Part shown: positions 36,895 through 49,141 of the stretch, piece by piece
Numbering within the stretch: position 1 is the first letter of the stretch
How the letters are laid out: each line of letters starts with the position of its first letter
NCBI GenBank assembly: GCA_023053545.1
Contig: JAKZAN010000187.1
Span: 1-64,000 of the forward strand
DNA from: Lepidurus packardi
Lineage: Eukaryota > Arthropoda > Branchiopoda > Notostraca > Triopsidae
Reading direction: 5' to 3'
Length of the DNA: 64,000 nucleotides
Notes under the pieces: model-generated
The model's database searches: none
Told to the model about the DNA's origin: nothing
What the model saw: the letters and a program-made list of their open reading frames with translations, nothing else
Program-made: the position numbers and the translations under genes

Positions 36895-39800
36895 ATGGAA
36901 GAAATAGACAGAAACGTTGCTGACGCCGAAAGGTCCAACTCCGTAAAGAGCCAGGTCCGCAAAAAGTCCAACAGGCTGCCCAGTCGCCAGATCGAATTGC
37001 CCCCTTCCATCAAGAGGATCGAGCATGAACCTAATCAACCCGAGTCCTCTTTCGGAAAGGTAAAAACCAAAATGCCACCACAACACACTTATATCCCTTC
37101 ATTAATCGTGTCAACATCTTCCATTTTGCTCTCAATCCAAACAATCAACTATTGCTTTACCTACCATAGTAGCATCCCAGAAAGTCCTGGCCTTTCTCGA
37201 CGGAAACACTTACAACATATTCATCACATTGGTAACGATATACGTGCTGGTGGCTGACGACGTCCGCCAGTGCGCGTTCCCTGCCTCAGCAGACCTGACC
37301 TTCACAATTATCAACCTAGTGTGCATGACACTATTCCTCATCGAGATGGTTCTACTGTGCATTTTGAAGGTATTTTCCATTTTCTTTTGTTTTGTTAATT
37401 TTTTGGTGCCTACGACATTCTCCTAGTAGATGAAACCCATAGAACATTACACAAAATAGAAATAGAGTATACAAGGCTCTTCTTTAAATTAGAGCCCATC
37501 ATCATCATTAATTCCAGATATCGCTATATGCATTTGATAAGGGGTAGAATCGTATTGCACTTTGATTTCGTGTTCCTATTTTTCCGCAACATTATTTACA
37601 ACAAAATGTGACCAAAATACAGGGAGATTACATTTTTCGCTTCTACTTCTGGCTCGATCTGATCGCCCTCGTCAGCATGCTCTTTGATACCATGTGGATC
37701 AACGATCTTATCTCGGTTGGCAACTTTTACAAGGCAGCCAGCGTCATTAAAATGGTACGTGCAGGTCGTGCCTCCAAAATCGGATCGCGATCCGCCAGAC
37801 TCATCCGAATCATTAGGCTTATTCGTCTACTCAGACTCTACAAAAATGCTTCAGCAAACATTAATAAAGAGGGCGCCCGAAGGGAAGGAAGAACTTCTCT
37901 CCTAGGCAAACCTGATGCTGCCAGCGGTGGTTTGGTTAAGCAGCCGTTCCACCATCAACTAAAGAAGCACAGTATCTAAATACCCGTCCAAGAAGACTCC
38001 ATTATTTAATCAGGAAATAAGGCTAAGGCATCTGGTGACGCAAAGGGTGATGCAAGCAAACCTAATAGCCATCGCGTAAAGCTTCCTCCACTCGGTGGCA
38101 GAGCGCCTGGTTCTGACTTCCCCTTGCTTGTTTCCAACCCGCAAGCTGTGGAGTCCTAGTGCGAGCCTCTGGATAAATCATTAAAAAAATACCCAGCTCC
38201 CACACCCGAGTCAATACCAAACGGATCCGTGCAAGTACATCCTGGAAATGATGGCACAAACACCAGCAAGAAAGTTATCGAGGATCATTCCGACATTTAT
38301 GAAATCCCAAACGAAACCAAAGTAGGCAATAAACTAAAGGAAGAGATTCAGAAAAACATCATCATAATGGTGCTGTTAATCTTACTCAGTGTACCTGCCT
38401 TCTCTTCTTCAATCTGGATAGATCGTGAGACCAGCATCGAGTTCAACAGCGGCAAGGTGTTCAACTACTACATAGACCAAAAAAATGGATACAGCTTTGA
38501 GAACCTGGATGCTTAGATACGAAATTTCATCGTTTATGGGCGGAGTCTGTATGACCCTCTACTCTATATCAACATACCCTACAATGAAACGTGCTGTACC
38601 TATCCAGATAACTACCCCTAGTACACATCTTCTGACTTATCGTCTCTGCGAACCTATTCCTTTGACGTAAGCTACTATAATGGTATTCTCGTTATTTTCG
38701 ACGGCACTCCAACCGATGTTTACAATGCACAGCTAAGTATCGGGAGAACCCTCTTTATCTGTGTATTGCTGATCATTGCCAGTTTGCTTTTCGCAAGAGA
38801 TGCAGAAATTCACGCCCTCGAACCCCTCTAAAATATGTACACTACAGTTAAGAAGATTAGCTAGGATCCTCTCAAAGCCATGATTGCTATCGAGAATGAG
38901 GCTATTCTCAAGGAAGAAGTCGAGGAGAAGGATGTAGAAAAAACAGAGCCTCAAATACTTGAGAATATGATCATCAAAATTGGTTCTCTGTTGGTTGTTG
39001 GTATCGGAGAAGCAGGATCCGCTATGATTTCTAAGAACATCGAGTCTCACGGTGAACTCAACATAGCCTTACAGGGGCGAAAGATAATGGCCATCTATGG
39101 ATTCTGTGACATCAGAAACTTTACAGACGCCACTGAAGTTCTTCAGACAAATGTGATGGACTTCGTCAATGACATCGCTGCTGTCGTGCACGGGACTGTC
39201 AACCGGTACGCGGGATCTGCGAACAAGAACATCGGTGACGCTTTTCTGCTCGTCTGGAAGTTCGGGGAAAAGGAGACTATCATTTCCGAGAAAAATGGTC
39301 AAACTGAAGTTGTGCTCCGCAAGATCAACAAAGTCCGTCAAGTAGCAGACTTAGCTGTATTCTCTTTCGTTAAGATAGTTGCAGAAATCAACAAGTCTCA
39401 TGTCCTCCTCAAGTATAAGAATAATGAAAAGCTAAAGCAGCGCATCAAGAACTACCAAGGTGTGGCCATGGGTTTTGGGCTGCACGTCGGCTGGGCTATT
39501 GAAGGAGGCATAGGCTCACAGTTCAAGATCGATGCCAGTTATCTGAGTCCCAATGTCAACATGGCCAGTAGGCTGGAGGCAGCGACCAAACAATTCGGCA
39601 CGGGTATTCTCATCAGCGGGGAATTGGCCGACTTGATGACTACCGCAAATAAAGAGTAACTGCGCAAGATCGACAGAGTAGCAGTGAAGGGTAGCATCCA
39701 ACCCTTGGAGCTCTACGCTGTTGACCTTAATATCCCCAATCTAGTAGCTAATACAGTCTTTAAAGCTAAAAGTGGAAGCCTCTCGAGCAGTGAAAAGAAA

Positions 39801-40170
39801 AGACATAAACTCATCGTCAATAAGCAAAGACAGCAACTGCTCGAGGCACTGGAGTCGGGGAAGAAAGTAACTCAGAGCATCTTCGAAGCTGACAAGGACT
39901 ACCAACTGTTGCACGAACCCTATACCCGCGAATTCTACAAACTCTGGGATGTTGGTTTCCAGCTGTACTCTTCTGGACGTTGGGAAGAAGCCCTTCCAAT
40001 TTTCGAGCAAACAGAGGTAAGATTTCTTATAATAACTTAACACTATACTTTGATGTACATAGACTATGCTGAACGGAATAAAGGACGGCCCATCTAGCAA
40101 CTTGATCGAGGTGATCCGAACCCAAAAGGTACTGCCAGAGAAAGGGTTCCGGGATTTAATCGAGAAGTGA
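36895..40170 (+). CDS. Voltage-sensor / class III nucleotidyl cyclase fusion
   Basis: Exons 36895-37059, 37181-37369, 37623-40016 and 40063-40170 (introns of 121, 253 and 46 nt), 951 residues. After a basic N-terminus come TM helices of a voltage-sensor type: VLAFLDGNTYNIFITLVTIY, TIINLVCMTLFLIEMVLLCI, FRFYFWLDLIALVSMLFDTM and an S4 with regularly spaced Arg (SRSARLIRIIRLIRLLRLY). A polar linker, a TM helix (NIIIMVLLILLSVPAFSSSI), an extracellular domain and a second TM helix (TLFICVLLIIASLLFA) lead to a class III cyclase domain: metal site YGFCDIRNFTDAT, IGDAFLLVW, then NVNMASRLEAATKQF with the catalytic Asn/Arg. Ciliate adenylyl cyclases fused to ion-channel domains are known; here no pore helix is evident. 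It probably makes cAMP under membrane-potential control (inference). Confidence 0.82.
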
Positions 40171-40458
40171 AGGGAATTATAACTATTATCTGTTTTTTTT
40201 CAGGGAAAAACTACTGCATTGGCTTATCAAAAATAACAATAATAAATCTGACCTATTTTTTACTCAGGTCACGCTAACAATAATTAGAAGTCCTTATTAA
40301 TTACTATCCAACGACAACACACTTTCATCTTTAATCCTCTGTTTTATATCTTTGTTGCTGATCTCCACACAGAATCACCCATGTCCATATCTCGAGCATC
40401 TCGAACTCTGCGAACTAATCATAAACATTATTTATATATCCATTATATATACATATAT

Positions 40459-41307
40459 ATGAGCAGGGAAAATAAAACCCAACCAGATTTCTCCCGATTC
40501 TTCAAAACTAACTCTACCCAGATACTCCTCCCCGACTCCCCCATCGACAAACAATTCGACTAATGCATTCCCCTCATCATCGTCCCTAGTAACCCAAGAC
40601 CCACCCGCGAGTTCGCCCCCAACCTTCCTGAGTACGAACTACTCTCTTCACAGACTGGCGACGAAACCTTCTATAACAACCCCTTTTCCGAACAACCTTC
40701 CTAAAATAAACAATCAGGCCGCAGAGACCATTGCAAGAAGCTTGAAACAATCCCTACTTCTACTTTTAGTATAACGAAGTTTCATGCTCTCGACTAACTG
40801 GATGAGTCCATAAAAAATAAGATCACTTCGAAACTCGGGGAGTACAATAGTCATGAGTCGGACGAGTTCACGATTGTGGAGCCTGAAGAGACATCCAATA
40901 TGATTCTCAAGGATCTGCAGTACCTCAAAGCCATCAAGACCGTAGTTCCCTTGGGCGACAACTTCCAGGCAAAGCTCCCTGATTTCTTAGGCACTCGGTA
41001 CTTTACAGTTAAGGCTCAAAACGATATCAAGCGATTCGAGGCTTTGAAGATTTCAACTTCAGTAGATAGAAAATCGGTGCACATCTCTGACAAAATGCCA
41101 GAGATGCAGTAAGCCTATGAGCGTGAGTTCGGGAAAGACAGGACAGACGAAGAATACTCAGCATTCTGGAGATGCTACGAAGGCGGGGACATAAATGGGT
41201 ATGTGAGGCAGCAAACTGTGTGGTACAAGTAGTATTTGTAAGACTTCGACCGGAAGAGATCAGCGCAGGCAGGACGATTGACGCGTAAGAAAAAGAAAAC
41301 AAAATGA
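40459..41307 (+). CDS. ELM2-like protein, possible chromatin factor
   Basis: One exon of 282 residues; ATG chosen at 40459 because upstream sequence is A+T-rich and non-coding in style; TGA at 41305-41307. The N-terminal ~110 residues are disordered. The middle contains IVEPEETSNMILKDLQYLK and VVPLGDNFQAKLPDFLGTR; the second matches the shape of an ELM2 motif (V-G-x-x-F/Y-Q-A-x-x-P-x). A helical region with EEYSAFWRCYEGGDINGYVR and a basic end (AQAGRLTRKKKKTK, a possible nuclear signal) follow. ELM2 proteins belong to histone deacetylase complexes, usually with a SANT domain, which is not clear here. Weak family call; the gene itself is likely real. Confidence 0.5.
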
Positions 41308-41548
41308 CCCATATAAAATGGAATAAAATATAGCTGGGGTGATGATGTGTTTTTGATATGATATTTTGTTTAACGAGAAACATGTATTTTTCGAAATAGA
41401 CAAGGGGGTTTTACAAAATAACATTAAGCAATGAGAATTTGGTAGAAGCTCGGCCAAAGATCTGGCAGGAATATCACCCCATTCGAATTCCACATAGGAT
41501 ATAGAATAGATATATTTAAATACAAAACAGTATAGAACGAATCTCCAC

Positions 41549-44500
41549 ATGCTCACCCTCAAAGAGGCCACGGACATCTGCATCAGATTCTTCTTCTACT
41601 GTTCAGAAATCATAGAGTCAGGGCTCCAGAAGCTCTCCTTCTTCGAAACCCTCTTCAAGACTATTGAATACTCCATCGCCACCTTTCTCATTTTGCGCAG
41701 AATGCTGGCCGAGAGCCCCGACTTCGTCACAATTATTCAATAAGTCGGTGGAATCTATGACTCCATTCTTCAACTCTCTGCACCCAACGAGCTACTTACT
41801 ATAGCCATGTCCGGAGCTTCCCTACTGTTCTTTGGAATACTGCTGTTTGTGAGCCGCACTAAGTCCTTGCTTACTCCCCCACAAAGAGATCTGTGCATTT
41901 GGTCTGTTAATATTATGTTTGTACTTTTCCGTCTTCTCTATTTTACCAATGTCACACAGATCTACTTCGCAATAACCCAATAGTCAAAAGTCTTCCCGAT
42001 AATGGGTCTTTTGAGGTTCATCGTCATCCTACCAACGGCGTTTTTGATCGGCTATTCGATGTTTCTCAACAGAAAGTATATTGACCTGGGTTATTTGTAC
42101 CTCCTAATACCTATCATTTGGAAGGTATTCTAGAATGATCTACTACTGTACGTGAGCCTGTTTGTATATGGTGTATACTATCTCATACGCTCCATTATGG
42201 AGCCTCACAAAGCCAGCAAGGTGGTGGCTCAAATCATCATACAGGTAACCTTGTGGTGCCTCATCAACCGCATCACTCCGGTATCACAAATGACAGAGTT
42301 CATATTCCTGCCTATCATCTTGGTTATGATATTCATCGAAAACTATGTGGGTAACTTGCAGATCAGTCTAGACAGTTCGAGGATGAATCAGATATTATAC
42401 TACTGGGGTTTTTCTGAACGCAAAAAAGAAGCTAAAATACTAAAGTAGGATGAGTATCTAGTGATGCAGATAATAGTAGAACAATTCCTCCAGGAAACTG
42501 AGGACGAGTTAACTCCTGAGATATTGGGATAGTTAAAAGGGAAAGCAAATAAGCCGATTTAGGAATGGGAAAAATCAGACCATCTCACCATCCTGTCTTG
42601 CCAGACTGCTTCCTTGATGCGATAAACTGAGAAAGGGGTTATGGACGAGCATTTTGAAATCATCAACTTGAAAGTAAAAATGTAGGACTAGAAGTAGAAC
42701 CTAAGAACACTGTGGTAGATCCGAGAGAAGTATAGTAGAGCGCCTTTCATGAGCGTGTTGTATCGTTACGAGCTATACAAACTGTTGATTCGTCTAGAGA
42801 ACTGGTTCTCGAAGTCAAAGACGGACACGCAGTATATAAAGGATATCGTGGACATCGATATTAAAGCATGCGAATTCTACACAAATCTGCACAATGTCTT
42901 TTCCTAAATGTTGGCAATCTGGCAGAGTCTCGGCGATGACTACATAGATTTCAAAGTGATCTAGGCCAAATACTCGACTGTCATCTATTAGAAAACTAGG
43001 ATCGAGAAGCTCTACTAATAGATCTCCAGCAAGTGTCTAGCCCAGACGGAACTTGAAAGGATGAATCTTCTACTCGAACTTCTCAACTTCAAAACCATCA
43101 ACGACTCCTCCAAGAGGAAAACCTATGATCCTGACTTTAAACTCTATGAACAACTCCCTTTTCTAATCGTTAAAGACCGTAAAATCGAGTATGCTTCCTT
43201 CAACTTCATCTCACAATTCAAGTATCGCTATGATGAGCTCTACCAAAACAAACTGGACTGTATCGTGCCTAAACCTTTTCAAAAGGAATTTTTCACTGTG
43301 GAGAATAGCACTGCCCATATCAGAGTGCAGCAAAGCCATGAGATCATCATGAACGGGTCAGGGTATATCGAATTAGTCAAGATGAATGCGTATATCTTCC
43401 CTGAATTTACTGAGCATGTCCGATATATCCTTTTCTTTGACTCCAAGATCGGGAGAAGCCATACGCGCAGTGGTTTTATTCTGTACTCTCTATCTACTGA
43501 TGCTATAGAGGATGCTAATGAAGTGTTCCTGTCTGATTTTAACATCGATCCTCATCTACTTCAGTATAGTGGGTGTCAAATCACTGCTAAGGAGGTGTTC
43601 TAGAATTTCGATATTTCTTCCGAGAATAACCTCAAAGCATTGGATTCTGTCTAGGGCCTCAGCTGCATAATGTCTACCAAGAGATTTCATGGGGCTTTGA
43701 AAAAAGGCTAAAAAATGAAGGTCTACCTCAAGCTGGCTGCTACAATATCCCACAAAGACAAAAAGAGGTTGATACTCTCAGTAGACAAGCACAACGAGGA
43801 GGCAAAGAGGAAGAGTGATCGGGTGAAAGTAATTCAGAACTTACCAAGGTCTAAGAAAATTTCTGTAAACCAATTGAGCATTAGAGATGCTTCTTCTCCT
43901 AGAAATAAAAGAATAATGGAATTACGCTTGCACAGCCTACAAAGAGAAAAGGTTAGCAAAGTTTAGAAAGGTAAAAAGAATTCCGGAATGGGGTTCATGG
44001 GATAAATGCTCCGGGTCGAAGTCACTCCATCAGATAGTCATCGAATGTCAAATGTTAGCGCCATCTAGAACTATGATATATCCCGCGGCAGTACTTTCCA
44101 AGAGAGTTTACTATCCACTTCTCAGAAATCTGAAGACAAATTCCTGCTGTAGATGATAGAAAAGAAGTAGAATCTCAAGAAAAGCTAAAGCAGTAAAAGT
44201 CTGTTTACTTTCATGATGCTACTACTCCTTCTTTTGATCTCCGTATTCGCTTTTGCAGTTGGGATCTACGTTACTTCGAGAATCCGGATGGATTGGGTAG
44301 CCTACATGGTTGATCGCATCACCAACGTTAATCTCCGCAATACCTACTTTTCGGATATGCTCTTTTCATGCCTAACCATCTTCCATATGAATAAGTGGCC
44401 TCCTGCTGAACTTTCTCCAACACAGATAAAAAATATATCCGAAACAGCTAAGCTTAAACTTAACTCCACCACGTTAAAGTTCCAGCAGACCTATGTGAGT

Positions 44501-45922
44501 GGACTGGAGCATGAGAACTTTGACAGGATCGACTATCAGCTGTACTTCAATAACTTCAACATTACTGTCAACACTGATGAGACTGTGCTGATCGACTTCG
44601 TCTGGGCGAGCAGCTCTGCCTACAACCAAACACTCGTTCCTTTCATTTTGGACAATTTTGAAGTCATAAAAATCCTGAAAAAACAGATACTCAGTCTCAA
44701 AAACTATTTCACATCCTTTGATCCTTTTGCTGATATTTCAGTGGCTCTGGTCTATTCCGCTGTGTTCGTCTGTGTGTCGATCAGGATGGGCGCCATTTTC
44801 TATATGCACCGAATTCATATAACTCTCACCGACGTATAAAAGCTGTATACCTACCTTCCAAACGAGCAGATCGATCTATATGTATTGAGGATCAGTGGTA
44901 TCCTCAAAATCTTTGACGAAATAAAAAATGCCAATAATACAAGAGATAGGAAAACAAGCGCTCAGCAAAAAGAGACTCACTTCACAAAGCTTACGACCCG
45001 AGGCGAGTAGGAAGAAATCTAAAGCATTCGAATTACTGAAAATAACGACAACAACCTACTTTAAAAGACGAACAAAGTATAGAGTGCTGGCGCTAAGATT
45101 ATCTTGGAAAATCATAGCTTTTGGACGAAAGGGGCGTTCAAGGTATTGCTGACCGTTGCAGCATTATGTATATACTAATTTGTCCTGTTCTCCGAGCTCA
45201 AAAACTAGCATATTCAAGTACCGATCGTAGTCAATTCCGAACATTCGCTACGATTAGAGTACCTGGAAGCTCAGAACTCGCTTCTGGAAATCTACTACAA
45301 ACTCATGTACAAATAGTACTCTGGTCTGGACTACACACCAGTGTTCAGAAGCACCTTTGTGAATAGTCTCATCAAAGTATCGGACACGCTCCCCAAATAA
45401 TTTGATACTTTTATCAAAAAATCCTGGGAAGCGATGAATATTGATCTCTGCCAATCCAATCCTGATATTATTTCTGTAGAACAAAATATTAAATGCAGGA
45501 CTATCTATCAGGGTATATTGCAGAAAGGCTTCAGCAAGAGCCTGGACACTTTCTACAATGCATTCGAAACACTCAAAAACATGACTCTAGCCACCCTGTA
45601 CTCCGACACCCTATTCGATGAGACTTTGGCCGCCTCCGCAATCCTGCTTGATCGAATCAACGTGATCAATTAGCAGTATAACTAATCCACTTCTACCTAT
45701 CTGAGTAACCAGAATGAGAAGTACTCCGTGTATTTCAGTCTGGGTCTCGTTCTGCTTTTTGTGCTGGGAGTGATATTCTACTTGGAGTACGTGGCAGAGA
45801 AGCAGAAGATCGGGATGTGTAAATCGCTGTTCAACCACTTCCCCGAGAGTGCACTGTGCCAGAGTGACATCAAGAGATACATAGAATAATCGAATATCCT
45901 GGACCGACTGATCAAAATCTGA
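41549..45922 (+). CDS. Giant multi-pass membrane protein with PAS-like domain (TmcB-like)
   Basis: A single 4.4-kb exon, 1457 residues, ATG at 41549, TGA at 45920-45922, with some 55 TAA/TAG read as Glu. N-terminal half (residues 1-300): six to eight TM helices such as LLTIAMSGASLLFFGILLFV, IMGLLRFIVILPTAFLIGYS and IIQVTLWCLINRI. Next a helical linker typical of ciliate TmcB-like proteins (YRYELYKLLIRLENWF, YEEISSKCLAQTELERMNLL) and a PAS-like domain (FLIVKDRKIEYASFNFISQF). Then come a TM helix (MMLLLLLLISVFAFAVGIYV), an extracellular domain, TM FADISVALVYSAVFVCVSIR, another TM pair, and a final TM (YFSLGLVLLFVLGVIFYLEY). The family is large in ciliates; its role is thought to be sensory, but it is poorly characterised. 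Confidence 0.7.
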
Positions 45923-46065
45923 GAGCGTAATACTATCTGATATTTTAAATTAAATATCTGTATATATATAATAATAAACTCATCGATTAATTACTTTGGT
46001 TACTATATTTTTATTTGTTCTTTACTCATTGACTTGCATAAAAATAGCATATGGGTACCAATAAG

Positions 46066-46082
46066 ATATATATATATATATA
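46066..46082. repeat. (TA) microsatellite
   Basis: Short perfect AT/TA run of 17 bases in the spacer upstream of the RCC1-repeat gene. Probably just a microsatellite. Confidence 0.7.
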
Positions 46083-46133
46083 GTAATAGGCATTTGTCAT
46101 TTTAGTGTTGGAACTTTAGTATTCTCATCTGAT

Positions 46134-47540
46134 ATGTACCGCAAACTATATGGTCGGGGCTTCAACATCCAAAGTATCCCTCAATCCCCTTTCATTCCTC
46201 CTTTCTTTCCCAATGCAGTATAGATCAACTCACCAACAACCTCCCTTTCCCAGTGACTCCTACTTTTCAAGAGATTCTCTATTACACAGGCAAACAAATA
46301 AATAAACTCCATGCTGGCTTCCTTCAGAGCTACGTCCTGACCCCATAATCAATCCATCTGGTAGGCTACATTCTTGATAACCTCACCACCGCCCGACAAC
46401 TCAATTTCTACCGTACTTTTCCTAAAGGATATACGCTCTTCCAAAAGTATGGTAAAAATATTTTGGGTAGTGCCCTCTCCTTCAACAACAACTACGCCCA
46501 GCCATTCCCAATTGAGAGTATCGGACCCGAAAGAAATATCATTCCACAGCAAGTTGAATTCGGAGCTTGCTATGCTTTGTGTCTCACTTCGGATGGTAAA
46601 GTAGTCGGAGTTGGTTAGAACAATAAAGGACAACTTGGGAATGCAAACATCGTTTTCCAGAGAAAGTTTTGCCCTACTTTGGTCGGATAGACCACAAAAA
46701 TCAGCTACATCGCATGCGGTTTCCAACACAGCGTATACGTTAGTAGCACCGGAAAGGTATTTGCTTCGGGTAGATCCAACCATAACCAGATCCTCCCCAT
46801 CTCGAGCACCAAATACGTGAAAATGAAGGATTACTACGAGGAACCAGTGCTAATATCCGAACATCTACCAGTTGTCAAGGCGGCAGCAGGGTTTAATCAC
46901 ACGGTTCTGCTAACATCTGATAATAAATTATACGCGTGCGGGACAAACAAGAGAGGACAATGCGGACAGAACACTCTGAAGGTTTCCCAGACTTAGAGAC
47001 TGGAGGAGGTCTACTGCCACTTTGGTGAGTCTGAGAAGATCTTAGACTTCAAGTGTGGATTTAATCATACTCTGATCCTGACTGATAAAAATGTGTACTT
47101 CTTGGGAAGCAATCAACACAGACAATACCCAGAGGACAGGAACTTCTCCATATAAGACATTTGCTCACCTAAAGAGATCGAACTTCCTTCACGACCCACT
47201 AAAATATTTGCTAACTTTGATCGGTCAGCGATACTGACGGAAGACAACAGACTATGGTTGTTCGGGGGTATGGACAGGAAATAATACACGGGATAGACAG
47301 GAGAATTCTAGGAAGTCCAAGGATTAGCAATCAACCAGGAGACTTCAGTCGGGCTTGGCTTCATGCACACTTTGATTTCGGTATGATGTACCTTTCAATC
47401 CTTTGGGTCTTGTATTTAAAAATGATTTCTCACATAGTCAGCAATTCTTAGATTTCACAGCTGATCCTACTGAATATTCCTAGTTTTATATGGTGTGTGA
47501 ATTGTAGGGTGGGTGGGTCGTGTTTGGGATTTAAATATGA
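46134..47540 (+). CDS. RCC1-repeat (beta-propeller) protein
   Basis: Three exons by frame: 46134-46173, 46224-47380 and 47508-47540 (introns of 50 and 127 nt), 409 residues. The first join gives LYGRGFNIQ-NQLTNN, an RCC1-style G-x-N-x-x-x-QL. Further repeat signatures: ACYALCLTSDGKVVGVG-E-NNKGQLGN, CGFQHSVYVSSTGKVFASG, AGFNHTVLLTSDNKLYACGTNKRGQCGQ and CGFNHTLILTDKNVYFLGSN. The last are AILTEDNRLWLFGG and, by the last splice, GLGFMHTLIS-GGWVVFG. RCC1 repeats form a seven-bladed propeller; some members are Ran exchange factors, most are binding scaffolds. The 3' end is uncertain: one base beyond VVFG another frame also reads protein-like (YEVPPNKICQRAGWP) for about 40 codons toward 47650. Confidence 0.72.
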
Positions 47541-47830
47541 AGTACCTCCAAATAAGATTTGCCAGAGAGCTGGATGGCCAGATAGTGACGAACGACGTGG
47601 CTTCATCAAGAGTGTTTGGAATATGCCCCTTCCTCCCGCTGTATATAAGCAGGCAGTCACCAAAGGGATTATATAGCTGCGTCTACTCCCTTCGAGAGGG
47701 AATTAAACACAGCAGAGTTTTTGTTTATCCCTCGTCTCAGCACCACTCAAGACTACTTCATCGCATCAGTCAATAACAGGCAATCAGACATCTCTAGTTT
47801 CTTAGAAGGAGATACTCCAGGCATGGATCA

Positions 47831-48901
47831 TCAGTTGGAGATGGTCTCGACGGCGAGCTCGTACACTCTGAGGGAACCATCGGTGAAACCGGCGAAGAGT
47901 CTGCTGCCGGTGGAGTTCCACTCGACGGAGGTAACCTGGTGGAAGTTCTTGGCTCTGGTCTTCTCGGGCTGCTTGTCCTTGGGCTCATCGAGGCTCTTCT
48001 TCTCAACATATTCCATCTCGTACTGGACTTCAGTGAGGATGCTGTTCTCCTTGGCTTCGAAGTCCCAGAGTTGGACACCGGTCTCGGTACCGATGGCAAT
48101 CCAGTTGTGCTTGGGGCTGAAAGTGAGGGAAGTCACAACAGCGCCGGCGTCGATTTCGGCAACGGGGACGGTGCAGTCGTTGAAGTTCCAGACCTTGACC
48201 TTCTTGTCCTTGCCACCGGTGACGATGTAGGTACCCTTGGGGGAGGTGGTGATGGCGTTGATGTTGCCGTCGTGGGCTCTGAAGGAGTCCTTGATGTCGA
48301 AGGTCTGGGTGTTCCAGATCTTGAGTCTTCCGTCCCATCCGGTGGAGGCGAGGAAGGAGTTGGCGAAGTTACCCTTGGTGGTGTTTCTGCCGAGGAATCT
48401 GACATTGGAGACCCAGTCAGAGTGGTTCTTCTCGGTGGAGGTGAATCTGCAGGCACCCTTGACGTTCCAGAGCTTGATCACCTTATCGGCACCAGCAGAG
48501 AGAATCTGTCTGTTGTCGGAGGAGAAGCTGCAGGAGAGGACTTCCTTGGTGTGGCCAACGAATCTCTCGACGGTCTTGCCAGCCTTGAGGTCCCAGAGTC
48601 TGAGGGATCTGTCCCAAGAGGAAGAGAGGAGGTAGTTGTTGTCGTTGGTGAGGGCGAGGTCACTGATGAAGTGGGAGTGGCCAGTGAGGCATCTGTAGGG
48701 CTGGGCGAATTCCTGGATGTTCTTGGGCTCGTTGTTGAACTTCCAGATGATGATGGTCTTGTCTCTGGAGGCAGAGATGAGGACCTGGGTGTCTTCGTTT
48801 TCCTTAATGGAGTGACCGGTGACGATGGAGGTGACCCAGCCGTTGTGTCCGGCAAGGTGGCCTCTGAGGGTGAGGCTGACTCTGTGATCTTCGTTGGACA
48901 T
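47831..48901 (-). CDS. RACK1: RACK1, WD40 protein of the small ribosomal subunit
   Basis: One exon of 356 residues, ATG at 48901, TGA at 47831-47833. Seven WD40 repeats, starting LTLRGHLAGHNGWVTSI, with diagnostic RACK1 motifs: ISASRDKTIIIWKF, LSSSWDRSLRLWDLKAGKT, RFVGHTKEVLSCSFS, ILSAGADKVIKLWN, TGGKDKKVKVWN and FSPKHNWIAIGTETGVQLWD. The family is about 315 residues; this copy has a longer acidic/basic insert in repeat 7 (KKSLDEPKDKQPEKTRAK). RACK1 sits on the 40S head and links kinases to translation. It has no in-frame TAA or TAG, and strongly biased GC-rich codons, as expected for a highly expressed gene. Ends converge with the RCC1 gene. Confidence 0.96.
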   Translation of the reverse strand: MSNEDHRVSLTLRGHLAGHNGWVTSIVTGHSIKENEDTQVLISASRDKTIIIWKFNNEPKNIQEFAQPYRCLTGHSHFISDLALTNDNNYLLSSSWDRSLRLWDLKAGKTVERFVGHTKEVLSCSFSSDNRQILSAGADKVIKLWNVKGACRFTSTEKNHSDWVSNVRFLGRNTTKGNFANSFLASTGWDGRLKIWNTQTFDIKDSFRAHDGNINAITTSPKGTYIVTGGKDKKVKVWNFNDCTVPVAEIDAGAVVTSLTFSPKHNWIAIGTETGVQLWDFEAKENSILTEVQYEMEYVEKKSLDEPKDKQPEKTRAKNFHQVTSVEWNSTGSRLFAGFTDGSLRVYELAVETISN

Positions 48902-49141
48902 GTGATTGTAGTTTATCTTTGTGGTAAATATTGATAATATTTATTTGATTATTATTATTTCTCATGGATTCCCTATTAATAATGAATAATTATTGTAATA
49001 AGGATATTTTACAAATGATATTGTTTTGTTGTTAGGTCATCAGATAAGCATAACCTCACTACTTTTTAAATGTCCCCGACGCTATCTCAGAAAATCATAC
49101 TAGCTGCTAAAACAATATACACAGACTATCCCCCATCACTA

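Noticed and set aside
47939-48934. Long plus-strand frame of 331 codons over the RACK1 gene
   Set aside because: It is the antisense of RACK1, whose codon bias creates a long open complement; its product is low-complexity Gly/Val/Leu/Glu with no family features.
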